Origin: JAAXTT01 sp964530215
GTDB taxonomy: Bacteria > Bacillota > Desulfotomaculia > Desulfotomaculales > Desulfocucumaceae
Assembly: GCA_964530215.1 (NCBI GenBank)
Contig: CAZHAJ010000052.1
Coordinates: forward strand, 1-11,289
DNA length: 11,289 bases
Direction: 5' to 3'
A program made the translations under genes and the position numbers. Shown in pieces: positions 6,154 to 11,289 of the stretch. The notes under the pieces are model-generated. The model had not been told where the DNA came from. It made no database searches and saw only the letters and a list, made by a program, of their open reading frames with translations. Position 1 is the stretch's first letter. Each line of letters opens with the position of its first letter.

Positions 6154-7491
6154 ATGGGAGCTTTATTTGGAACGGATGGAGTGCGGGGCATAGCCAATAA
6201 GGATATAACTCCTGAATTAGCAATGAAAATTGGACGCAGCGGAGCCTATGTATTGGCAAGAGAAAAGAAAAACGCAAGCATTGTAATCGGCAGGGATACA
6301 AGGATTTCCGGGGATATGCTGGAAGCTGCCCTAGTGGCAGGCATATGCTCTGCAGGTGTGGATGTGGTTTTGGCAGGTGTGGTTCCCACTCCGGCAGTGG
6401 CTTTTTTGACAAAGGAATTGGGAGCTGTGGGTGGTGTCGTTATTTCAGCATCCCACAATCCGGTGGAAGATAACGGTATTAAATTTTTTGGAGCAGATGG
6501 TTATAAACTTAGCGATGATATCGAAGATGAAATGGCCGCACTAACCCTGGACATATCTTCTATCCCTTCTCCCACCGGGGCTGGGGTGGGAAGATGTCAT
6601 TGTCTGACGGATGCGGGCGAAAGATACCAAAGGTTTTTATTGGAAGCAGTGCCGGTAGATCTTTCCGGACTCACCGTTGTTTTGGATTGTGCAAACGGAG
6701 CTTCATATAAGGTTGGACCCAGTGTGCTGGAGAAAACAGGAGCTAAAGTGATAACAATATTTGACCAACCGGATGGGCTTAATATAAACAAAGACTGTGG
6801 TTCAACCCATTTGGAGAAGCTTAAAGAAGCTGTTATTCAACATGGCGCTGATCTCGGCCTTGCCAATGACGGTGACGCTGACAGAGTATTGGCGGTGGAT
6901 GCCGAAGGCAGATTAGTGGACGGGGATCAGATTATGGTCATCTGCGCTGATTATTTGAAATCAAAAGGACGGTTGGCAAAAGACACCGTGGTGGTTACCG
7001 TAATGAGCAATCTGGGACTGCATCTGGCACTGAAAGAAAAAGGAATAAAGGTGTTTGAAACTAAGGTAGGGGATCGTTATGTATTGGAGCAGTGCCTTAA
7101 GACCGGGGCAGTCTTTGGCGGAGAACAAAGCGGACATATCCTGTTTCTTAATGATACCACTACCGGAGATGGTCTTCTCACAGCATTGATGCTGTTGGCA
7201 GCCATAAAGGAACAGGGAAAAAGCTTAGCTCAGTTGGCTTCACAAATGGAGAAACTCCCTCAGATGTTGAAGAATGTGAAGGTCAAAAATAAAGACTTGG
7301 TTATGGGTCATTCTGAGCTGCAAGAGGCTGTAAATTTGGTGGAAGAGAAGCTTTCCGGACAAGGACGGGTGCTGGTGAGACCATCAGGCACAGAATCTTT
7401 GGTACGGGTAATGCTGGAGGGAAGGGATATCAATGAGCTAGAATCACTGACAGATCAACTGGTTTCAGTGGTCAAAAAGATTGACCTATAA
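6154..7491 (+). CDS. glmM: Phosphoglucosamine mutase
   Basis: Converts glucosamine-6-phosphate to glucosamine-1-phosphate on the way to UDP-GlcNAc, in the cytoplasm. It has 445 residues from the ATG at 6154 (Bacillus GlmM is about 448). The N-terminus MGALFGTDGVRGIANK matches the family start. An upstream in-frame TTG at 6118 is rejected because it lies a few bases from the predicted transcript start with no ribosome site. The purine run GGGGGGA (6137-6143) serves the ATG at a somewhat long spacing. Motifs in order are the phosphoserine loop ISASHNP (catalytic S100), metal-binding DGDADR (239-244), sugar-binding GGEQSGHI (322-329) and phosphate-binding RPSGTESLVRV (409-419). All are intact. 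In other Firmicutes GlmM binds CdaA and inhibits it, which fits the gene order, although here glmM has its own promoter. Confidence 0.97.
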   Translation: MGALFGTDGVRGIANKDITPELAMKIGRSGAYVLAREKKNASIVIGRDTRISGDMLEAALVAGICSAGVDVVLAGVVPTPAVAFLTKELGAVGGVVISASHNPVEDNGIKFFGADGYKLSDDIEDEMAALTLDISSIPSPTGAGVGRCHCLTDAGERYQRFLLEAVPVDLSGLTVVLDCANGASYKVGPSVLEKTGAKVITIFDQPDGLNINKDCGSTHLEKLKEAVIQHGADLGLANDGDADRVLAVDAEGRLVDGDQIMVICADYLKSKGRLAKDTVVVTVMSNLGLHLALKEKGIKVFETKVGDRYVLEQCLKTGAVFGGEQSGHILFLNDTTTGDGLLTALMLLAAIKEQGKSLAQLASQMEKLPQMLKNVKVKNKDLVMGHSELQEAVNLVEEKLSGQGRVLVRPSGTESLVRVMLEGRDINELESLTDQLVSVVKKIDL

Positions 7492-7540
7492 AAAGGTATT
7501 CTAGCAGCATCAGTTGAATAATAATTGTTAATTGAAAAAA

Positions 7541-7672
7541 AGCGCCAGAACCCTTATTAATGATTAGGGTTGACGAGGAGGGAGTTTATCGATATTTCGG
7601 CGGATGCTCCCCGGTGAGCCATCATCGTAAAGGACATTACAAAACCAGCCGGGTAACTGCTGGGCCAAAAGT
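7541..7672 (+). ncRNA. glmS ribozyme (GlcN6P-activated self-cleaving riboswitch)
   Basis: This leader RNA binds glucosamine-6-phosphate and cuts itself, destabilising the glmS message. The conserved core is recognisable: AGCGCCAGAAC at 7541-7551 with cleavage expected between A7541 and G7542, then TTGACGAGGAGGG from 7570, TATTTCGGCGGATGCTCCCC at 7593-7612 and ACAAAACCAG from 7639. Helices can be traced: P1 7549-7554 with 7566-7571; GGGAG 7580-7584 with CTCCC 7607-7611; P3 7612-7617 with 7622-7627 (one G-U) closing a 4-base loop; and P4 7645-7649 with 7659-7663. It starts 50 bases after the glmM stop and ends about 120 bases before glmS. The 3' boundary is approximate. Confidence 0.95.
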
Positions 7673-7794
7673 GTTCAAAGTGGCAGGAGATATATATTGC
7701 ATACTCTGCCGCGGGTAAAATGTATTTGCTCAGCGGTACTATTATTTATAATGATACTTTCCACTGTTGGGTGGAGGGTCTGGAGGCATAGGAT
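7673..7794 (+). promoter_or_regulatory. glmS leader downstream of the ribozyme, with ribosome site
   Basis: GGAGG at 7782-7786 lies 8 bases before the glmS ATG. Upstream, GGCAG (7682-7686) can pair with CTGCC (7706-7710) to form a hairpin, and CCAC (7761-7764) with GTGG (7771-7774) just before the ribosome site. A TATAAT at 7747-7752 has only a poor -35 (TTGCTC, 15-base spacer), so a second promoter here is doubtful. Confidence 0.5.
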
Positions 7795-9624
7795 ATGTGT
7801 GGAATTGTAGGTTATACCGGACATAAACCGGTTGTTTCAATATTGCTGGATGGGCTTAAAAAACTTGAATACAGAGGCTATGATTCTTCAGGAATAGCCA
7901 TTTTGGAAGATAACCAAATAAAAGTTTTCAAAAGACAGGGTAAACTGGATATCCTGAAGGATGATCTAAAGAATGAAAAATGTCAATCCACTTCAGGTAT
8001 TGGTCATACCCGTTGGGCTACCCATGGTAAGCCTTCAGATGAAAATGCTCATCCTCATTTGGATTGCAAGGGTCAATTTGCAGTGGTTCATAATGGGATT
8101 ATTGAGAACTACATGCAGCTTAAAGAATGGTTGATATCTAAAGGGCATAAGTTTTGTTCTGAGACTGATACCGAGGTGTTGCCGCACTTAATCGAAGAGC
8201 TATACGAAGGGGATCTATTGAAAACCGTAATAAAAGCTATCGACAGGATTGAAGGCTCATACGCCATGGTGGTTTTGGAGCAAAGCAATCCCCAGCGTCT
8301 AATCGCGGTGCGACAAGACAGTCCTTTAGTGGTGGGTCTTGGTGAGGGAGAAAATTTCCTTGCTTCTGATATCCCGGCACTGCTTTGCCATACTCGGAAT
8401 ACATACATTCTGGAGGATGGAGAAATAGCGGTGTTAACTCCCCAGGGGGTAACTGTGCTGGACAGTAAGGGGAGCCAAATTGAAAAAGAGATTTTTCATG
8501 TCAAATGGGAGGCTGCTCAAGCAGAAAAGGGTGGTTACGACCATTTCATGCTGAAGGAAATTTTTGAACAGCCTACTGCTCTGAGGGATACCGTTAGCGG
8601 TCGTTTAGATATAGAGGGTAACAGAGTTGTCTTAAACGAAATAAATATGACCCGAGATCAAATCAAAAATATCAAGAAGGTGTTTATCTCTGCCTGCGGT
8701 ACCGCATATCATGCAGGATTGGTGGGTAAATACATCATAGAAAAACTAGCCAGAATTCCGGTGGAAGTGGATATTGCTTCAGAATTCCGATATCGTGAAC
8801 CGTTGGTGGATAAGGACTCTTTGGTTATTGTCATCAGTCAGTCCGGGGAAACAGCAGATACCCTGGCTGCTCTCAGGGAGTCTAAGCGTAGGGGAGCCAG
8901 AGTGTTGGCAGTAACTAATGTGGTGGACAGCTCCATTGCCCGTGAGGCAGATGATATCCTCTATACTTGGGCAGGACCTGAAATCGCGGTAGCGTCCACC
9001 AAAGCTTACACCACTCAGTTAATGTGTATGTATCTTATCGGCATATATCTGGCAGATATAAAAGGTGTACTGCCTGAAGAGGAAAAGAGGGCAATACTGG
9101 GATCAATCAGGGATCTTAGCGATAAAGTTAAAGGCATACTGGATAATTGTGATGACATTCACAGTTTTGCTCATAAATATTGCCAATGTGAAAATGCCTT
9201 TTTTATCGGACGTGGCCTGGACCATAATGTGGCGATGGAAGGGGCGCTGAAGCTTAAGGAAATATCCTATATCCATGCAGAATCATATGCTGCCGGAGAA
9301 CTAAAGCATGGCACCTTAGCCCTGATAGTAAAAGGTGTACCTGTGATTGCTTTGGCAACTCAAATGAATCTTTATGATAAAGTAGTCAGTAATATAAAAG
9401 AGGTCAAGGCCAGAGAAGCCACCGTGATTGCTCTGACAGTCGAAGGAGCCAAGGATATTGAGCAGGTGGTGGATTATGTTATGTATCTGCCCGAAACTCA
9501 TCCGCTCCTGGCACCGGTGCTTTCAGTGATACCACTGCAGCTTTTAGCATATTACATGGCGGTAGCCAGAGATTGCGATGTAGATCAACCCAGAAACCTG
9601 GCTAAGAGTGTTACAGTGGAATAA
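7795..9624 (+). CDS. glmS: Glutamine-fructose-6-phosphate aminotransferase (isomerizing)
   Basis: Makes glucosamine-6-phosphate from fructose-6-phosphate and glutamine, the committed step of amino-sugar and cell-wall precursor synthesis. It has 609 residues, the normal length. The class II glutamine amidotransferase domain covers about 1-225: it begins MCGIVGY with the catalytic Cys2 (N-terminal after Met removal), with HTRWATHGKPSDENAHPH (71-88) and NGIIENY (100-106). Two SIS sugar-isomerase domains follow, with SACGTAYHAG (299-308), SQSGETADT (348-356), and later EGALKLKEISYIHAESY and GELKHG. It ends with the family-typical DQPRNLAKSVTVE. Expression is under the ribozyme just upstream, and the gene is probably transcribed with glmM from the promoter at 6077. 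A terminator lies at 9769. Confidence 0.98.
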   Translation: MCGIVGYTGHKPVVSILLDGLKKLEYRGYDSSGIAILEDNQIKVFKRQGKLDILKDDLKNEKCQSTSGIGHTRWATHGKPSDENAHPHLDCKGQFAVVHNGIIENYMQLKEWLISKGHKFCSETDTEVLPHLIEELYEGDLLKTVIKAIDRIEGSYAMVVLEQSNPQRLIAVRQDSPLVVGLGEGENFLASDIPALLCHTRNTYILEDGEIAVLTPQGVTVLDSKGSQIEKEIFHVKWEAAQAEKGGYDHFMLKEIFEQPTALRDTVSGRLDIEGNRVVLNEINMTRDQIKNIKKVFISACGTAYHAGLVGKYIIEKLARIPVEVDIASEFRYREPLVDKDSLVIVISQSGETADTLAALRESKRRGARVLAVTNVVDSSIAREADDILYTWAGPEIAVASTKAYTTQLMCMYLIGIYLADIKGVLPEEEKRAILGSIRDLSDKVKGILDNCDDIHSFAHKYCQCENAFFIGRGLDHNVAMEGALKLKEISYIHAESYAAGELKHGTLALIVKGVPVIALATQMNLYDKVVSNIKEVKAREATVIALTVEGAKDIEQVVDYVMYLPETHPLLAPVLSVIPLQLLAYYMAVARDCDVDQPRNLAKSVTVE

Positions 9625-9768
9625 TGCCGATATGAAGGTTTGGTTAGTTAGTGTCGGTTTGATTAAAAAAAAAGTTGAGAAGAATATATGAGATTATTAT
9701 TTTGCTGTCGTCGGTTCCTCCCCCCACAACAAACAAACAACTGATATTATAGAGCCATTAATAGTAGT

Positions 9769-9801
9769 AAGAAGGAGAGCGGAGTGCTCTTCTTCTTTTT
9801 T
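9769..9801 (+). terminator. Intrinsic terminator downstream of glmS
   Basis: A 12-base stem pairs 9769-9780 with 9786-9797 (one G-U pair) around the 5-base loop GGAGT. The stem's T-rich 3' arm runs into further Ts up to 9801. It lies about 145 bases after the glmS stop and is the first clear terminator for the glmM-glmS unit. Confidence 0.85.
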
Positions 9802-9948
9802 GTATGTTAATGAAATTGACTATAATAATGTAGAAATTAACATCCCCCAAAGGTATAGAAGGCATATTGATGTGATGATGCAATAGCCCTTTGTTGAGCA
9901 TTAAATCTAGCAATTTGAGCACTTGCAGTCACCTTTTGTCCATTGTAA

Positions 9949-9978
9949 TTGACGCATCGACAAAAATTTCATTAATAT
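9949..9978 (+). promoter_or_regulatory. Possible promoter of the small protein gene
   Basis: TTGACG (9949-9954, 5 of 6 consensus) is followed after 18 bases by TAATAT (9973-9978, 4 of 6). Between them, ATCGACA (9956-9962) is one base from the complement of the Spo0A box TGTCGAA. This is moderate support only for the promoter and weak for the box. Confidence 0.4.
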
Positions 9979-10012
9979 TAATACATAATAAATATATGAA
10001 GGGGTTAATGAT

Positions 10013-10180
10013 GTGACTGACATTAATATTATTAGAAAATCAATAGTGGAAAAAATCAAAACCATTGAAAATGATCCCACACTTGCTGAAGAAGAAAAAA
10101 CTAGGCGTGTCATTATGCATGCATCGGAACTGGGAAAGATATTGATAGAAAGAGCCATCGAAGAAAGAACGGAAAATTGA
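10013..10180 (+). CDS. Small charged helical protein, 55 residues, unrecognised
   Basis: I do not recognise this family. The frame starts at GTG 10013 and reads VTDINIIRKSIVEKIKTIEN, then a DP turn, a charged helix rich in E, K and R, and an end at ERTEN. No membrane segment, signal peptide or cysteine is present; it looks like two amphipathic helices. Support for a gene is GAAGGGG at 9998-10004 (8 bases before GTG), a plausible promoter upstream, and a terminator 32 bases after the stop. The C-terminal helix VIMHASELGKILIE has the spacing of the Spo0E signature (V-L-x-x-S-Q-E-L-D-x-L-I) but lacks the SQELD serine and aspartate, so membership is only a remote possibility. Two ATG codons immediately upstream run straight into a TGA that overlaps the GTG start. 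Confidence 0.6.
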   Translation: MTDINIIRKSIVEKIKTIENDPTLAEEEKTRRVIMHASELGKILIERAIEERTEN

Positions 10181-10211
10181 TGTTGAATGCTGATAACCGT
10201 CAAGTGTACTG

Positions 10212-10249
10212 AAAAGGAGATTGCTTTTGTGCAGTTTCCTTTTTGTTTT
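10212..10249 (+). terminator. Intrinsic terminator after the small gene
   Basis: A 13-base stem, 10212-10224 with 10231-10243 (two G-U pairs), closes a 6-base loop and is followed by a T-rich tail to 10249. It lies 32 bases after the stop of the 55-residue gene, which supports that gene being a separately transcribed unit. Confidence 0.8.
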
Positions 10250-10282
10250 AATTAAAACTAAACATATACCAATAGTAATAAG

Positions 10283-10311
10283 GGAAGCGCGGGGACGGTT
10301 CTGCTGCTTCC
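10283..10311. repeat. REP-like short palindrome
   Basis: GGAAGC (10283-10288) and GCTTCC (10306-10311) flank a G-rich centre, GCGGGGACGGTTCTGCT. The GGGGACGGTTCT core resembles scattered extragenic palindromes that I recall in several Firmicutes genomes, in some cases near IS200-like Y1 transposases. None is present here, so this would be a solitary copy. Family assignment is from memory and uncertain. Confidence 0.4.
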
Positions 10312-10374
10312 GGGATTTTGATTAGATAGGTAGGGTATTAATCCTCTCGATTGAAAGGGAAGTAGATGGTTATA

Positions 10375-10414
10375 AAAAAAGGAAGCAAGAGAAATTTTTC
10401 TTGCTTCCTTTTTT
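10375..10414. terminator. Bidirectional terminator between converging genes
   Basis: A perfect 16-base-pair stem pairs 10375-10390 (AAAAAAGGAAGCAAGA) with 10399-10414, around an 8-base loop. It has an A-run on one side and a T-run on the other, so it works on both strands. It lies 6 bases beyond the stop of the minus-strand permease gene and backs up the plus-strand terminator at 10212. Confidence 0.93.
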
Positions 10415-10420
10415 AGAGGG

Positions 10421-11203
10421 TTATTCTAGATTTAATCGTTTACTTAAAATATGATTAGTCACCAGAAAATATCCTGCTGTGGGGATGCCGATGATAAATA
10501 TAATTGAGAACATGACCAAATGAATAACCGGTCCCACTACTTGCAAATCATCTACAGTTATGTTGATACTGAAGACAGAACCCACAATAACAAAAAGTAT
10601 TTGGGTAATGGTGCTTAGGCCGATAAGGGCACCCACTGAGGCAAGCAACCTATTTCGATTATATAAATGACCGATAGCAATGGACGCATAAATAATCAAC
10701 ACTGCTGAGACCAGACTGATAAAGCCGATTAGCAATATCTCCAGAACGAAAAGGATTGCTGATGCAGTGATGTAAGAAGAGTAATAATTGAAAAAAGTTG
10801 TCACGGCATTCATAAAATCCGATATTGCAACCATATTGGCAGAAATAATTAATATTGAAATCATTGCTGCCAGACCACTTGCTATTATCCACACCAATGA
10901 AACCAGGAGTTTGCTGATGATATGCTTCCATGGCACTGTGGGAAGAGTAAACATTAGATATCCTTCATCAGAAAGAAGATTTTTGTAAAAGCGTTGAATC
11001 ATCATAATGAAGGTTACCACAAACATTATAACAAGAATGGAAATATAAAGAACCATACTGATAACTTGGGGTGCCTGCCATTCAAGGATTGACAATGAAG
11101 ATATCATTCTATTTATTATGGCAAAAGAAAATAAAACAATATAAATGGGCAGGAAAATCCTTGCAGTGGCCATAAATTCATACTTCAAAAGTTTTCTTAA
11201 CAT
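10421..11203 (-). CDS. ABC-2 type transporter permease
   Basis: Integral membrane subunit of an ABC transporter; the substrate cannot be told from the sequence. It has 260 residues with about six hydrophobic segments, near 15-36, 50-70, 98-122, 143-178, 190-215 and 225-248. The N-terminus MLRKLLKYEFMATARIFLPI and the loop SDEGYLMFTLPTVPWKHIISKLL (after the second segment) are typical of a permease family I know from Clostridia, paired with a CcmA-like ATPase. The start is supported by AAGGAGG (11211-11217 on the plus-strand scale) 7 bases upstream. Its start codon overlaps the end of the upstream ATPase frame, so the two are translationally coupled. Codon use is AT-richer than in the leu and glm genes. 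It ends just before a strong bidirectional terminator. Confidence 0.88.
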   Translation of the reverse strand: MLRKLLKYEFMATARIFLPIYIVLFSFAIINRMISSLSILEWQAPQVISMVLYISILVIMFVVTFIMMIQRFYKNLLSDEGYLMFTLPTVPWKHIISKLLVSLVWIIASGLAAMISILIISANMVAISDFMNAVTTFFNYYSSYITASAILFVLEILLIGFISLVSAVLIIYASIAIGHLYNRNRLLASVGALIGLSTITQILFVIVGSVFSINITVDDLQVVGPVIHLVMFSIIFIIGIPTAGYFLVTNHILSKRLNLE

Positions 11204-11289
11204 TTAAATACCTCCTTGAATAGAGCTTCAACGGATTTGCCCTTATCATCCCGGATTTCATCAACAGAGGATGATAAAACCAGTTTTCC
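11197..11289 (-). CDS. Probable ABC transporter ATP-binding protein (C-terminal end only)
   Basis: Only the last 30 codons are in the window; the gene continues past the right edge on the minus strand. The frame is open to the edge, reads SVDEIRDDKGKSVEALFKEV near its end and finishes FKC before TAA at 11199-11197. No Walker or signature motif is visible. The call rests on the resemblance of this tail (I-R-x-x-x-G-K-S-x-E-x-L-F-x-E-V-F) to the C-termini of ATPases encoded beside ABC-2 permeases, on the 7-base overlap with the permease start, and on the permease ribosome site lying inside the frame. Confidence 0.75.
   Translation of the reverse strand, partial: GKLVLSSSVDEIRDDKGKSVEALFKEVFKC

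Larger units (their letters stand above)
9625..10012 (+). other. Intergenic stretch between glmS and the small gene
   Basis: This gap of 388 bases holds the glmS terminator (9769-9801) and a possible promoter for the small gene (9949-9978). It also has a C-run and AAC-rich patch (about 9715-9741) without evident structure. No supported coding region was seen on either strand. A TATAAT at 9821-9826 lacks a credible -35. Confidence 0.6.

Noticed and set aside
9815..9826. TTGACTATAAT string after the glmS terminator as a promoter
   Set aside because: The -35-like and -10-like hexamers are adjacent without a spacer, and no credible -35 lies 17 bases upstream of TATAAT.
9907..10203. Minus-strand open frame of 98 codons opposite the small gene
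   Set aside because: It has only a TTG start with no ribosome site and covers the antisense of a promoter, ribosome site and coding frame. The plus-strand frame has much better signals.

Overview
This window looks like chromosomal DNA of a low- to mid-GC Gram-positive anaerobe. It is most likely a member of the Bacillota, class Clostridia, perhaps related to Peptococcaceae or Desulfotomaculum. The grounds are strong AGGAGG-type ribosome binding sites, frequent GTG/TTG starts, a cdaA-cdaR-glmM-glmS gene order, a glmS ribozyme, and hairpin-plus-U-tract terminators. The genus is inference.

Left part (1-4207) is branched-chain amino acid biosynthesis. It has the 3' two thirds of leuC, then leuD and leuB in tight succession (zero gap, then a 14-base overlap). 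A 250-base gap follows, then cimA (citramalate synthase). LeuCD and LeuB can process citramalate as well as isopropylmalate, so these genes together give a leucine branch and a threonine-independent route to 2-oxobutyrate and isoleucine. The leuB-cimA gap is filled by an array of about 22 heptanucleotides (AGCTATC and variants) that begins at the leuB stop codon. It contains an exact 28-base duplication and is followed by about 4.5 heptads in the opposite orientation. This is the most unusual structure in the window.

Middle part (4225-9624) covers c-di-AMP signalling and amino-sugar synthesis. cdaA (diadenylate cyclase) and cdaR (its YbbR-repeat regulator) follow cimA closely and probably share its transcript. 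A strong terminator after cdaR and a full-consensus sigma-A promoter then restart transcription for glmM (phosphoglucosamine mutase). glmS (glucosamine-6-phosphate synthase) is preceded by a well-formed glmS ribozyme. GlmS and GlmM catalyse consecutive steps towards UDP-GlcNAc for cell wall synthesis, and CdaA/CdaR is known to be linked physically and functionally to GlmM in other Firmicutes.

Right part (9625-11289) is sparser. It has a terminator after glmS, a short GTG-initiated gene for an unrecognised 55-residue charged protein with its own terminator, a small REP-like palindrome, and a strong bidirectional terminator. On the minus strand, an ABC-2 type permease is preceded by, and overlaps, the last 30 codons of what is probably its ATPase partner.

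No transposase, CRISPR array, tRNA or rRNA was seen. Most of the window is ordinary housekeeping sequence. The items most worth a second look are the heptad array, the terminator/promoter break inside the cda-glm cluster, and the small protein gene with its start-stop overlap.
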